From: DAITMV01 sp046318595
GTDB lineage: Bacteria > Pseudomonadota > Gammaproteobacteria > Burkholderiales > Burkholderiaceae_B
Direction: 5' to 3'
NCBI GenBank assembly: GCA_046318595.1
Contig: JBKCTV010000056.1
Coordinates: 1-64,000 of the forward strand
Length of the DNA: 64,000 nt
Below, in pieces: positions 30,028 through 39,146 of this stretch (position 1 is its first letter; each line of letters starts with the position of its first letter). The notes beneath the pieces are model-generated. The model searched no databases. It was not told the DNA's origin and worked only from the letters and a program-made list of their open reading frames with translations. The translations under genes were made by a program, and so were the position numbers.

Positions 30028-31563
30028 TCAGACCGACACCTGCAGCTGCTTGCGAAACTGAATGGCTTCGGCAATGTGTCCCTGGGTGATCGTCTGAGCG
30101 CCGCTGAGGTCCGCAATCGTGCGCGCGACCCGTAGGGTCCTATGAACGCTGCGCCCCGACCAGGCGAGCCGCCGGCTGGCCGTCAACAGCAAGGCTTCGC
30201 CGGCTGGTTCGGGTTGGCACCAATGCAGCAGGGCATCGCCGCTCAGCTCGGCGTTCGTAACGCCTTGGCGCCGCAACTGCAGTGCGTGCGCGGCACCGGT
30301 GCGCGCGGCAATTGCCCCCGACCCGTCGCCATCGGCAGCCGCCAGCATCGTCTGATGCTCGACCGTGCCGACGTGCATGCCGAGGTCGATCCGGTCCAGC
30401 AAAGGGCCGGACAACCGGCTGCGATAACGCGCCACCTGCTCCGGCGTGCAGCGACAAATCTGTACGGGGTGACCGAGCCAACCGCAGGGGCAGGGGTTAT
30501 GCGCGACCACCCATTGAAACCGCGCGGGAAAACGAATCTGATGCCCGACACGCGAGACGTGAACTTCGCCGGTTTCCAGCGGCTCCCGCAAGGCCTCCAG
30601 CGAGCGACGGTCGAATTCGAGAATTTCGTCCATGAACAGCACACCATGATGCGCCAGTGTGATTTCGCCGGGCTTGGGCGGCTTGCCGCCGCCGACCAGC
30701 GCCGCTGTCGAACAGGAATGATGCGGTGCGCGGAACGGTCGTTGCCCCAGAACGATGGCCGTATCGCCGCGCAGACTGGCGATCGCCGCCGAGTCGAGAG
30801 CGTGGTCCGGATCCATCGGCGGCAAAATGCGGGGCAGCCGTGCCGCCAGCATCGACTTGCCACTGCCGGGAGGTCCGATCATCAGCAGGTTGTGCTGGCC
30901 GGCGGCGGCGATTTCCAGGCCGCGTTTCGCCGCCGACTGACCACGGACGTCGCGCATGTCGAGCAGCCCCGAACCGGTTGCGGGCTCGTTCGTATCCGAG
31001 GGCGAATGCCGGGACAGGGGGGCGCCATGGCCAACCAGATGAGCACTGGCCTCAAACAAGGACTGAGCGCCATAGACAGAGATGCCAGGCACGCGCGCGG
31101 CGCCAGCCGCATTGGCCTCTGGTAGCAGCAAAGACCGGCGCCGCCTCGCGACGCTCGGCAAAGCTTCATCGCGAAGCATGGCCACTGCCATCGCCAAACC
31201 GCCTGTGCACGGCAACAACTGGCCTGATAAAGACAGCTCGCCGGCGAACTCCCAGTCGTCGAGCGCGGCATTGGGTAACTGCCCGCTAGCGGCAGCGATG
31301 CCTAGGGCGATCGGCAGATCGAAGCGGCCCGATCCTTTTGGAAGGTCAGCCGGCGCCAAGTTGACCGTGATTCGCCGGCTGGGAAATTCGAAGCCGGAGT
31401 TCACAAGGGCCGAGCGCACGCGTTCGCGACTTTCGCGCACTTCCGTATCCGGCAGGCCGACGAGCGTGAAGCTGGGCAGGCCGGCTGCGAGGTGCACCTC
31501 GACCCGTACGCGCAGGGCTTCGGTGCCAACAAACGCGCGGGAATGTAAAACGGCAAGCGACAT
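30028..31563 (-). CDS. comM: YifB/ComM-family Mg-chelatase-like AAA ATPase
   Basis: A 511-residue AAA+ protein. The N-terminal Lon-protease-like/ChlI fold (about 1-190) is followed by a Walker A GPPGSGKSMLAARLPRILPP, the DEIL Walker B, and a zinc-type CPCGW motif with further Cys. The C-terminal Mg-chelatase domain ends IAEAIQFRKQL. In naturally competent bacteria ComM is a helicase that promotes branch migration of incoming DNA; in others the role is unclear. No other competence gene is in the window. Confidence 0.93.
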   Translation of the reverse strand: MSLAVLHSRAFVGTEALRVRVEVHLAAGLPSFTLVGLPDTEVRESRERVRSALVNSGFEFPSRRITVNLAPADLPKGSGRFDLPIALGIAAASGQLPNAALDDWEFAGELSLSGQLLPCTGGLAMAVAMLRDEALPSVARRRRSLLLPEANAAGAARVPGISVYGAQSLFEASAHLVGHGAPLSRHSPSDTNEPATGSGLLDMRDVRGQSAAKRGLEIAAAGQHNLLMIGPPGSGKSMLAARLPRILPPMDPDHALDSAAIASLRGDTAIVLGQRPFRAPHHSCSTAALVGGGKPPKPGEITLAHHGVLFMDEILEFDRRSLEALREPLETGEVHVSRVGHQIRFPARFQWVVAHNPCPCGWLGHPVQICRCTPEQVARYRSRLSGPLLDRIDLGMHVGTVEHQTMLAAADGDGSGAIAARTGAAHALQLRRQGVTNAELSGDALLHWCQPEPAGEALLLTASRRLAWSGRSVHRTLRVARTIADLSGAQTITQGHIAEAIQFRKQLQVSV

Positions 31564-31718
31564 CGGCGGCGGCGAAAAACGAAACCGCTATTTTGCATCG
31601 GCCGGGTAGACTTACCTGGAATGGGTGACCTACATAGAGTTTAGGTTAAGTGGCGCTGCGCTGTCCGTGGGCCCCCATAAGCAAGGCGACCGCGTGCCTC
31701 GGCCGGGCAATCTTTGCG

Positions 31719-31967
31719 TCATAGCGGTTTGGCGTGGCGCGCGCTTTCCAGTTCGGTCACGCGCTGTTCCAGTGCATTTAGCTTTTCTCTGGTGCGTAGC
31801 AGCACCTGCTTTTGTAGTTCGAACTCTTCGACTGTCACCAGCTCTAACTTGGAAAACTGCTGATGCAGTAGCTGCCGAACGGCATCCTCGACCACTTGCG
31901 CCGGTTTTGTTGCAAAAAGCTGACTGATTTTTTGCTGAATGTCTTGTAAAAAAGTGACTTTGTTCAT
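31719..31967 (-). CDS. ubiK: Ubiquinone biosynthesis accessory factor UbiK
   Basis: An 82-residue coiled-coil protein of the YqiC/BMFP family that helps the soluble ubiquinone-synthesis complex, probably by contacting the membrane. The amphipathic N-terminal helix (FLQDIQQKISQLFATKP) and the C-terminal trimeric coiled coil (EEFELQKQVLLRTREKLNAL, then EQRVTELES) are both complete. It is upstream of comM on the same strand and is separated from it by about 155 bp of intergenic DNA. Confidence 0.92.
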   Translation of the reverse strand: MNKVTFLQDIQQKISQLFATKPAQVVEDAVRQLLHQQFSKLELVTVEEFELQKQVLLRTREKLNALEQRVTELESARHAKPL

Positions 31968-32055
31968 ACCTTAACCTCACAATTGATCAGTCATGGGCGT
32001 TTCGCGACGCGACGGCACGATTAACGCATTCGTAAAAAAGTATAACGTTTTGCAA

Positions 32056-32072
32056 TGCACAAAAACAGGGCA
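32056..32072 (+). promoter_or_regulatory. Probable NtrC binding site
   Basis: TGCACAAAAACAGGGCA is a 17-bp dyad fitting the NtrC consensus TGCAC-N7-GTGCA with one mismatch in the right half. It is centred about 50 bp upstream of the -12 element of the sigma-54 promoter and serves the TorF-glnK-amtB genes, classical NtrC targets. Confidence 0.65.
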
Positions 32073-32101
32073 AAAAAACACGCCGGCGCCCTGATTTTTT
32101 C

Positions 32102-32117
32102 TGGCATAGTTTTCGCA
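32102..32117 (+). promoter_or_regulatory. Sigma-54 (-24/-12) promoter
   Basis: TGGCATAGTTTTCGCA has the invariant GG (32103-32104) and GC (32115-32116) separated by exactly 10 bases, and the T-run before GC. It lies about 48 bp upstream of the first gene of a nitrogen-assimilation operon, which is where such a promoter is expected. Confidence 0.8.
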
Positions 32118-32164
32118 AGAGAGTAAGCCAGCCATTTCACGATTCGTTTAATTCAGGGGAAATC

Positions 32165-32971
32165 ATGTTTGATTCAAAAACCTTTCTATTGCGCAGCGCC
32201 TTGCTCACGCTGCTCATACCCGTCGCTGCCCAGGCCGCCGAGCCGGCATCTCGATATACACTGACGGGCAATATCAACGTGCTGACCGACTACCGCTTTC
32301 GCGGTATTTCGCAAACGGCCAAAGGGCCGGCCATCCAAGGCGGCTTCGACTTCGCGCACACCAGCGGATTTTATATCGGCAACTGGAACTCGAACGTAGC
32401 CAGCGGTTCGTTTCCGGGCGGCAATGGCGCCGAGATGGACTTCTATGGCGGCTACAAGATACCGCTGGGCCAAACCGGCATTACCTTGGACGTGGGCGAT
32501 CTTTACTACTACTACGACAAGGCGCGCTTTTCGGGCACCAATGAAAAATACAACAACAACGAAGTCTATGCCGGCCTTTCGTATGGCCCGTTCAGCGGCA
32601 AACTGTTCTACGCCACGACCGATTATTTCGGCCTGAACAGCACCAGCGCGGCCTCCGTCGGACTTACGCCACGCGGTAACTCCAAAGGTTCCACCTATCT
32701 TGACCTGACATATGCGCAGGAGGTGATGCCCAAGCTGACGTTAACTGCACACGCTGGCTATACACGGTATAAAAACTACACCGATTTGTCTTATACGGAC
32801 TATAAGCTCGGCGCCGCCTACGATTACAACGGTTTCATGCTCGGAGCGGCGTTCATCGGCAACTCCAGCGAAGGCAGCACCTTCAACGCCTTCAATACCG
32901 CCGGGTCCGGTACTGGTAACAAGGCGCTGTACAAAAATACCGTCGTGCTGTCGGTCGGCAAAACATTCTGA
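32165..32971 (+). CDS. TorF-family putative outer-membrane porin
   Basis: A 268-residue predicted beta-barrel with a signal peptide ending near AQAAEP. The motif LTDYRFRGISQTAKGPAIQG near the mature N terminus and the terminal Phe identify the TorF (Gcw_chp) family. A good ribosome-binding site precedes the ATG. It leads a three-gene operon with glnK (27 bp away) and amtB under a sigma-54 promoter. An outer-membrane path for ammonium or another nitrogen compound is the natural inference; the substrate is not proven. Confidence 0.9.
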   Translation: MFDSKTFLLRSALLTLLIPVAAQAAEPASRYTLTGNINVLTDYRFRGISQTAKGPAIQGGFDFAHTSGFYIGNWNSNVASGSFPGGNGAEMDFYGGYKIPLGQTGITLDVGDLYYYYDKARFSGTNEKYNNNEVYAGLSYGPFSGKLFYATTDYFGLNSTSAASVGLTPRGNSKGSTYLDLTYAQEVMPKLTLTAHAGYTRYKNYTDLSYTDYKLGAAYDYNGFMLGAAFIGNSSEGSTFNAFNTAGSGTGNKALYKNTVVLSVGKTF

Positions 32972-32998
32972 ACCCGTTTTTCTTCACAAGGAAATGGC

Positions 32999-33337
32999 AT
33001 GAAATTGATCTCGGCAATCATCAAACCGTTCAAGCTCGATGAGGTCCGCGAGGCTTTGTCCGCCATCGGTGTGCAAGGCATCACCGTGACGGAAGTCAAG
33101 GGTTTCGGACGCCAGAAAGGCCATACCGAACTGTATCGCGGTGCGGAATATGTGGTCGATTTCCTGCCCAAAGTGAAGATCGAAGTGGCGGTCGCCGACG
33201 AACTGCTCGACCAGGCTATAGAAATCATCGAGCAATCCGCCCGTACCGGAAAAATCGGCGATGGCAAGATTTTTGTTTTCGATCTGTTGCAAGTGGTTCG
33301 GATCCGGACCGGCGAAACCGGCCGGGATGCCCTGTAA
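32999..33337 (+). CDS. glnK: Nitrogen regulatory protein PII (GlnK)
   Basis: A 112-residue PII signalling protein that senses 2-oxoglutarate and ATP/ADP and blocks AmtB when ammonium is plentiful. The T-loop with the uridylylation site is intact (ELYRGAEYVVDFLPK, Tyr51), as are the B-loop TGKIGDGKIFV and the C-terminal RIRTGE. Its pairing with amtB, 17 bp downstream, makes GlnK a better name than GlnB. Confidence 0.96.
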   Translation: MKLISAIIKPFKLDEVREALSAIGVQGITVTEVKGFGRQKGHTELYRGAEYVVDFLPKVKIEVAVADELLDQAIEIIEQSARTGKIGDGKIFVFDLLQVVRIRTGETGRDAL

Positions 33338-33353
33338 TCAACGCGGAGATGTC

Positions 33354-34763
33354 ATGAAAAAACGTTTGCTGATGGGATTGTCGCTCGCGTGCCTGGGTTT
33401 GTTCGGTTATGTCGCAACCGCTTTGGCGCAGGTGGCCGGCGCGCCGCCGGTACTGCCCAATAAAGGCGATACGGCCTGGATGATGGTGGCCACCGTGTTG
33501 GTCGTTTTAATGACCATTCCGGGCCTGGCGCTGTTTTATGGGGGGCTGGTCCGCAGCAAGAACATGCTGTCGGTTCTGATGCAGGTGTTCATGATTTTTG
33601 CGGTGATCGTCATCCTTTGGGCCCTGTATGGATACTCGCTCGCGTTCACGGCGAATACGCCGTTGCTGGGTGGCTTCGACAAGCTATTCCTGAAAGGCAT
33701 CACCGGCGACAGCTCTGCAGCCACATTCAGCAAAGGTGTTGTCATTCCGGAGCTGGTGTTCATCGCGTTCCAGGCCACGTTTGCGGCGATCACAGCCGCG
33801 CTGATCGTCGGCTCCCTCGCTGAGCGTGCCAAGTTTGGCGCCGTCCTGCTATTTTCGGTCTTGTGGTTCACGTTCAGCTACCTACCGATTGCGCATATGG
33901 TCTGGTACTGGGACGGTCCCGACGCGATCAACGATGCGGTGTCGCTCAAGGCCGTAACGGCGAATGCCGGCTGGCTGTGGGCCAAGGGCGCGCTCGATTT
34001 CGCCGGTGGAACGGTCGTGCACATCAACGCGGCGGTGGCCGGTCTGGTCGGCGCTTTCGTGATCGGCAAACGCACCGGCTATGGCCGGGAAAGCATGACG
34101 CCGCACAGTTTGACCTTGACGATGGTGGGTGCCGCCTTGCTCTGGGCGGGCTGGTTCGGTTTCAACGCCGGGTCCAGCCTGGAGGCAAACGGCACGGCGG
34201 CCCTGGCCTTTGTGAATACTTTATTGGCCACTGCCGGAGCGAGCCTGTCGTGGGTGGCGGGCGAGCGGGTTTTCAAAGGCAAACCCTCGATGCTCGGCGC
34301 CGCTTCCGGCGCAGTGGCGGGGCTGGTGGCGATTACGCCTGCCTGCGGATTCGTCGGACCGATGGGCGGCATCGCCATCGGTTTGCTGGCGGGGCTGCTT
34401 TGTTTGTGGGGCGTCAACGGTCTCAAACGAATCATCGGCGCGGACGACGCACTCGATGTGTTCGGCGTGCATGGTATAGGCGGGATCGCCGGTGCGATTT
34501 TGACCGGGGTGTTCACGGCACCGTCGCTGGGCGGCACAGGGGTTTTCGACTATGTCAAAAATGCGATTGCGCCGGACTACGACATCATGGCGCAGGTGCT
34601 CATCCAGATTCAGGCCGTCGTGACGACCATCGTCTGGTCGGCAGTCGTTTCTTTCCTGGCTTTCAAGCTGGTCGATCTGGTTATCGGTCTGCGCGTATCG
34701 GAGGACGAGGAGCGGGAGGGGCTGGACGTCAATACGCATGGCGAGTCAGCGTATCGGCATTGA
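33354..34763 (+). CDS. amtB: Ammonium transporter AmtB
   Basis: A 469-residue inner-membrane ammonium channel. A cleavable signal-like N terminus (about 1-25) precedes 11 membrane helices. Recognisable pieces are NKGDTAWMMVATVLV, GLALFYGGLVRSKNMLSVLM, the pore segment around AHMVWYWDGPD and the pore His pair, the second His within DVFGVHGIGGIAGAI. The ATG at 33354 has GGAG upstream; the longer frame overlaps glnK. Transcription probably comes from the sigma-54 promoter ahead of the TorF gene, and a terminator follows. Confidence 0.96.
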   Translation: MKKRLLMGLSLACLGLFGYVATALAQVAGAPPVLPNKGDTAWMMVATVLVVLMTIPGLALFYGGLVRSKNMLSVLMQVFMIFAVIVILWALYGYSLAFTANTPLLGGFDKLFLKGITGDSSAATFSKGVVIPELVFIAFQATFAAITAALIVGSLAERAKFGAVLLFSVLWFTFSYLPIAHMVWYWDGPDAINDAVSLKAVTANAGWLWAKGALDFAGGTVVHINAAVAGLVGAFVIGKRTGYGRESMTPHSLTLTMVGAALLWAGWFGFNAGSSLEANGTAALAFVNTLLATAGASLSWVAGERVFKGKPSMLGAASGAVAGLVAITPACGFVGPMGGIAIGLLAGLLCLWGVNGLKRIIGADDALDVFGVHGIGGIAGAILTGVFTAPSLGGTGVFDYVKNAIAPDYDIMAQVLIQIQAVVTTIVWSAVVSFLAFKLVDLVIGLRVSEDEEREGLDVNTHGESAYRH

Positions 34764-34836
34764 CCCGAGTCTCACCTCGAAAACCTTGCCTTTGTAAACA
34801 TAGGTTTGCCGGCGGTTTACGTCCCATGACCAGAAT

Positions 34837-36081
34837 CTAACGCCCAACCCATCTCCGTTGGGCGTTTTCATTTATCGCAGGGGGCATGTGTGACGAGGGG
34901 TCGACCGCAGCCTGTTGAATGGCCACAGAATTTTCTCTCCATACCACCTCGTCGTCCACGGCATATAGACGGCAGGCCTGTTTACTGTAGCGGTTACAGT
35001 TGTGCAGCGCCCGCTGCAACGACTCGTCATCTCCGGCCGCCCATCCCCATGCGCCAGAATCGCTCAACGCAAACGCCCGTGGTGCCTTATGTTTCAGAAA
35101 AACGCTATACGCGATTCTGCCGTTGTCGCGCAGAAAAGGCAGCTTGTCAGCCACATCTATGCGCGCAAAGCCGCTACCGGCAGGCCGGGACTGGGAGGAG
35201 CCGCTGACGAAGCGCACCTGGGTGGGCAGGCCCTGTTTTTGCATGGCCGCCAAGGTTTTAGGAAGCCAGATGTCGAGGCCTTCCGGGTCGCCGAACATCT
35301 TATGCGCATCCTGTTTGAAGCTGGCATACCGGATCAGTTCGGCTTGGCCACCGCTGCCGTGAAAAGCGTTGTACATCTCAGCGCTGAGCGCCGGGCCGAA
35401 ATAGCTGTCGTTTTCACCGTAAAACCAAAGACTCGGCGTATGGCTTCGCGAACCGAACTCGGCCATCGCATCGACCAGCTCATACTGCCAATTACACGGC
35501 CGTGGTGAAGACGTGACTTTCAAGCCGCCGGCGAAATTAACGGCCAGCTTGATCGGTAATTCCCTGTAGGTGGTCAGGGCGACGGTTGCCAAACCGCCGT
35601 ACGATTGCCCGAACACCATCGTATTGCGGATGTCGGCATCGCTGTATTTAGCCAGCCATTGAATGACGCCGGCGACGTCGGCCGCCTGCATTTGCGCATT
35701 GGCCTGCATGTTGCAACCGGCCGAGACATACTGGCCGCCACTGCCCGAAAACCCCCTGCGCATCGGCAACACGACCAGATAACCGCGCCGCACGAACTCG
35801 CGCGCCACGGCATAGTATCGGGCACGGGGCTGCTGACGCGGGCTGCCGACCGACTTGCCGTGATTGATCACCAAAACTGGAAATGGGCCGCCACCGGGCG
35901 GGCGGAACATCGTTACTTCCAGCTCGGTCACGGGCGACGTGTCGATGGGAACCCGGATGATCTGCTCGTTCAGGTTCGCGCCGATCGTATCGACGAGACC
36001 CACCGACTGGGCCCGGACCACCGCCGTGCCGCCCAAAACCATCATCAATATTCCAAAGACGAATTGCAGCCCTTGTTTCAT
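34837..36081 (-). CDS. Secreted alpha/beta hydrolase, dienelactone-hydrolase/dipeptidyl-peptidase-like
   Basis: A 414-residue exported hydrolase of unknown substrate. The signal peptide ends near VVRAQS. The fold marks are VLVINHGKSVG (oxyanion strand), GYLVVLPMRRGFSGSGG and the nucleophile elbow GQSYGG. A probable acid follows in YGENDSYFG, and the catalytic His would be in KQDAHKMFGD. I chose the ATG at 36081 rather than 36111 because it gives the better signal peptide. The 3' end overlaps the amtB terminator. Confidence 0.82.
   Translation of the reverse strand: MKQGLQFVFGILMMVLGGTAVVRAQSVGLVDTIGANLNEQIIRVPIDTSPVTELEVTMFRPPGGGPFPVLVINHGKSVGSPRQQPRARYYAVAREFVRRGYLVVLPMRRGFSGSGGQYVSAGCNMQANAQMQAADVAGVIQWLAKYSDADIRNTMVFGQSYGGLATVALTTYRELPIKLAVNFAGGLKVTSSPRPCNWQYELVDAMAEFGSRSHTPSLWFYGENDSYFGPALSAEMYNAFHGSGGQAELIRYASFKQDAHKMFGDPEGLDIWLPKTLAAMQKQGLPTQVRFVSGSSQSRPAGSGFARIDVADKLPFLRDNGRIAYSVFLKHKAPRAFALSDSGAWGWAAGDDESLQRALHNCNRYSKQACRLYAVDDEVVWRENSVAIQQAAVDPSSHMPPAINENAQRRWVGR
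34839..34870 (+). terminator. Rho-independent terminator of the TorF-glnK-amtB operon
   Basis: Ten-bp stem AACGCCCAAC (34839-34848) / GTTGGGCGTT (34857-34866), 8-base loop, followed by TTCATTT. It lies 75 bp after the amtB stop and inside the last codons of the convergent hydrolase gene. The CCCAAC core resembles that of the terminator at 166-195. Confidence 0.85.
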
Positions 36082-36260
36082 CGTCCGCCTTGCCAAACCA
36101 TCGAATGCCAATGAATCATCTTATCTTGTTGGATTCTTTACGTATTTACCCGATTGGGGGGTTAGCATAGCATCAAGGCGTCGACTCCTCCACACATCGC
36201 CCTGGTAAACATGCAAGGCTTGCAAAAATCGATGAGTTGGGGAGCCCACCTCGCCATGAG

Positions 36261-38027
36261 TTAGCCGAATCGAATAGACTCGGGGTAGGGGGAAATGTCC
36301 TCCACATAGCCGTCGAGCACCGCCTGCTGGCGATCGCGCCAAAACGCACAGGTCAACAAATCCGCATGGTGCTGCAGCAAGTACCGGCGAATACGGTCAT
36401 TGCCCAGTAAAAACGGCCCGAACTGCTCGGGAAAAACATCGTTCGGCGCGACCGAGTACCACGGTTCCGCACTGAGTTCCGCTTCCGGGTTGGGCGCCGG
36501 CGGAATATCCCGGAACCGGCAGTCAGTCATGTACTCGATCTCATCGTAGTCGTAAAACACCACACGCCCCAGGCGGGTCACGCCAAAGTTCTTGTACAGC
36601 ATATCGCCCGGAAAAATATTCGCGGCCGCCAATTGCCGGATTGCATTGCCGTATTCGACGATGCCATGTTCGAGCTCGGCGTCGTTGGCCTGCTGCAAAT
36701 AAATATTGAGCGGTGTCATGCGCCGCTCTATGTAGAGGTGCCGCAAAATCAGCGTCCCGCTTTCGATCTCGAGCGATGAGGCGCAGCTGTTCCGTAGCTC
36801 CGCCAGCAGCCCGGGAGCGAAGCGTTCCAGCGGCAAAGCGACTTGCGAGTATTCCCAGGTGTCGGCCATTCGCCCGACGCGGTCGTGCTCCTTGACCATC
36901 TGATATTTATGCACGACGCCGGCCCGGTCGATGTCTTTGGAAGGCGCGATGATGTCTTTGATGAGTTTGAAGACGTAAGGATAGGATGGAAGCGTAAACA
37001 CCATCATCACCAAACCGCGAATGCCGGGCGCGATCGTGAAAAGATCGTGAGAGTGCCGCAAATGATGCAAAAAATCGCGGTAAAAAAGGGTTTTCCCCTG
37101 TTTCTGCAAACCCAACGCGGTGTACATCTCGGCTTTTGGTTTATTGGGCAGTAAGGTACGCAGGAACTGCACATACGCGGCCGGCACATCCATATCGACC
37201 AAAAAATAGGCCCGGGTGAAGCTGAAAAGCAGGGCGATGTGCTGACCGTCGAACAAAACCGTATCGACAAACAAGCTGCCATCGGCACGTCGCAAAAGCG
37301 GCACGGCGAACGGCACCGGCGAGTTGCCGTTGACAAGGCGGCCGATGAGATAAGCGCCTTTATTGCGAAAAAATAGACTCGACAATACCTGGACCTGGCA
37401 GTCCTGGTCGATGTTCAGCGGCCGGGCGAAGGCCTGCCGGGCACGGCGGATCAGCCGGCGGATGTCGCGCTCCAGGTTCTCGAACGGGCAGCTGAGCGCC
37501 AGATCGTCGAATACTTGCCGCAGGGCACGTCTTAGACCCGTGGTCAGGGGATAGTAGCTGCGGTAAGAAACCGGGTCGGCTTCGACGTACTCGGTCGAGA
37601 CCGCAGGCCTCACGAATAAAAACTGGTTATGGAAATAATCCCGATGCAAGATTCGGGTGATCACCGAGTTATAGAAAGTTTCTGCCAGTTCGGGCTGGCG
37701 ATGCTCGGCAAGCAGAATGATGTAGTGGGTCTTGACGGACTGCCAGTTAAGGTCAGCCAGCCGTTCGCTGCGGAACGTCGCCTGTAGCGCATCAACGCTC
37801 TCCTGGACGCGCTGGTCGTAAAAGGCGATCCGGTCGCGGGCCAGTTGCTGAATGTGGCGCCAGTCGCCGCGCTCGAACGCCGATTTGGCCTGCCGCGCGC
37901 TGGCACGAAACAAAGCGTAATGCCGGTCGAACCCCTGCAAAATGAGCTGCGCGATGCGCGCCGCCCGCCGCGGGAGCGCGGCTGAGATGGTAGCCGGTAG
38001 GTCCGGCGGATCGGTTTCATCATTCAA
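36261..38027 (-). CDS. aceK: Isocitrate dehydrogenase kinase/phosphatase
   Basis: Bifunctional enzyme that phosphorylates and dephosphorylates isocitrate dehydrogenase and so directs carbon to the glyoxylate shunt. The 588-residue product (E. coli 578) contains GIRGLVMMVFTLPSYPYVFK, LVKEHDRVGRMADT, RHLYIERRMTPLN and GNAIRQLAAANIFPGDMLYK. DYDEIEYMTD and EPWYSVAPNDVFPEQF complete the C-terminal half. The frame stays open far upstream across the divergent cobW gene. The best start is TTG at 38027 (LNDETDPPDL); no ATG exists near the expected N terminus in this frame. No aceA or aceB is in the window. Confidence 0.93.
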   Translation of the reverse strand: MNDETDPPDLPATISAALPRRAARIAQLILQGFDRHYALFRASARQAKSAFERGDWRHIQQLARDRIAFYDQRVQESVDALQATFRSERLADLNWQSVKTHYIILLAEHRQPELAETFYNSVITRILHRDYFHNQFLFVRPAVSTEYVEADPVSYRSYYPLTTGLRRALRQVFDDLALSCPFENLERDIRRLIRRARQAFARPLNIDQDCQVQVLSSLFFRNKGAYLIGRLVNGNSPVPFAVPLLRRADGSLFVDTVLFDGQHIALLFSFTRAYFLVDMDVPAAYVQFLRTLLPNKPKAEMYTALGLQKQGKTLFYRDFLHHLRHSHDLFTIAPGIRGLVMMVFTLPSYPYVFKLIKDIIAPSKDIDRAGVVHKYQMVKEHDRVGRMADTWEYSQVALPLERFAPGLLAELRNSCASSLEIESGTLILRHLYIERRMTPLNIYLQQANDAELEHGIVEYGNAIRQLAAANIFPGDMLYKNFGVTRLGRVVFYDYDEIEYMTDCRFRDIPPAPNPEAELSAEPWYSVAPNDVFPEQFGPFLLGNDRIRRYLLQHHADLLTCAFWRDRQQAVLDGYVEDISPYPESIRFG

Positions 38028-38100
38028 TTGCCAAGCGCCCCCACATCGTGCTCTAATGCCCCGCCTCTTTGCAAATTCAAATGGTGGACTGCGCACAGCC

Positions 38101-39090
38101 ATGAACCGCACTGTACAACAACTCATCCCCGTCACCATCCTGACCGGTTTTCTCGGCAGCGGCAAGACGACCCTGCTCAACCGCATTTTGAAGGAACAGC
38201 ACGGGCAACGCATCGCAGTCATCGAAAACGAGTTCGGCGAGGAAGGTGTAGACAACGATATTCTGCTGCAGGACGCGCAGGAAACCATCGTCGAGATGAA
38301 CAATGGCTGCCTCTGCTGCACGGTCCGGGGAGACCTGGTCCGGATCCTGGGGCAGCTCCAGGCGCGCCGCGCCAGTGGCGACGTCCGCTTCGAACGCGTC
38401 GTCATCGAAACGACCGGTATGGCAGACCCGGGCCCGGTGGCGCAGACGTTTTTTGTCGATGAGGCGGTGGCGGAGCATTTTTTGCTCGATGCCGTCATCA
38501 CCGTGGTCGATGCCAAGCACGGGATGCAGCAGTTGGACGAGCATCGCGAGGCGCAGCAGCAAGTGGGCTTCGCCGACCGGATCCTGTTGTCCAAAACCGA
38601 CCTATGCACGCCAGAAGAGGTTGCAGCGCTGCGCGCGCGGCTGGTTCGGATGAACGCCCGAGCGCAGCTCATGGTCAGCGATTTCGGTCAGGCGGCGATC
38701 GATCGTCTGCTCGACGTGCGGGGCTTCAACCTGAATTCGGTGCTCGACATCGCTCCGGACTTTCTGGCGACCGATACGCATTCGCACAACGACGAGATCG
38801 GCTCTTTCGTATTCACGGCCGATCGGCCCTTCGATCCGAAGCGTTTCGAAGATTTCATGGGCGCCATCACGCAAGTATACGGACAGGACATGTTGCGGTT
38901 TAAAGGTATCTTGAACATGCGTGGCAACAACCATAAAATGCTGTTCCAAGGCGTGCACATGCTGATGGGCGCCGAGCCAGGGCGACCCTGGCAGCCGCAG
39001 GAAAAGCGCGGCAGTAAAATAGTTTTCATCGGTCGCAAGCTGCCGCGCGAGCTGTTCGTCAAGAGCCTGGAGCAATGCCTGGTCCGCTGA
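38101..39090 (+). CDS. CobW/COG0523-family GTP-binding protein
   Basis: A 329-residue G3E GTPase, probably a metal-insertion chaperone. Walker A is TGFLGSGKTTLLNR, the metal site is the CxCC motif in NNGCLCCTVRGDL, and the guanine motif is SKTD (LLSKTDLC). A C-terminal CobW_C domain ends the protein. The start at 38101 follows the family length. It is followed by dksA 56 bp later; cobW next to dksA is a recurring pair in betaproteobacteria. Subfamilies serve zinc or cobalt, which cannot be told apart here. Confidence 0.92.
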   Translation: MNRTVQQLIPVTILTGFLGSGKTTLLNRILKEQHGQRIAVIENEFGEEGVDNDILLQDAQETIVEMNNGCLCCTVRGDLVRILGQLQARRASGDVRFERVVIETTGMADPGPVAQTFFVDEAVAEHFLLDAVITVVDAKHGMQQLDEHREAQQQVGFADRILLSKTDLCTPEEVAALRARLVRMNARAQLMVSDFGQAAIDRLLDVRGFNLNSVLDIAPDFLATDTHSHNDEIGSFVFTADRPFDPKRFEDFMGAITQVYGQDMLRFKGILNMRGNNHKMLFQGVHMLMGAEPGRPWQPQEKRGSKIVFIGRKLPRELFVKSLEQCLVR

Positions 39091-39146
39091 TTGCTTTTCG
39101 AAAACACTTTTCAACCCCGAAGGAACCTCACTCTCAGAGGCGACGT

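Noticed and set aside
30142..31125. 327-codon plus-strand frame opposite comM
   Set aside because: Arg/Gly/His-rich shadow of the comM coding strand with no recognisable motif.
38028..38672. Extra 215 codons at the 5' end of aceK
   Set aside because: They are antisense to cobW and resemble nothing in AceK, whose normal length is reached from 38027.
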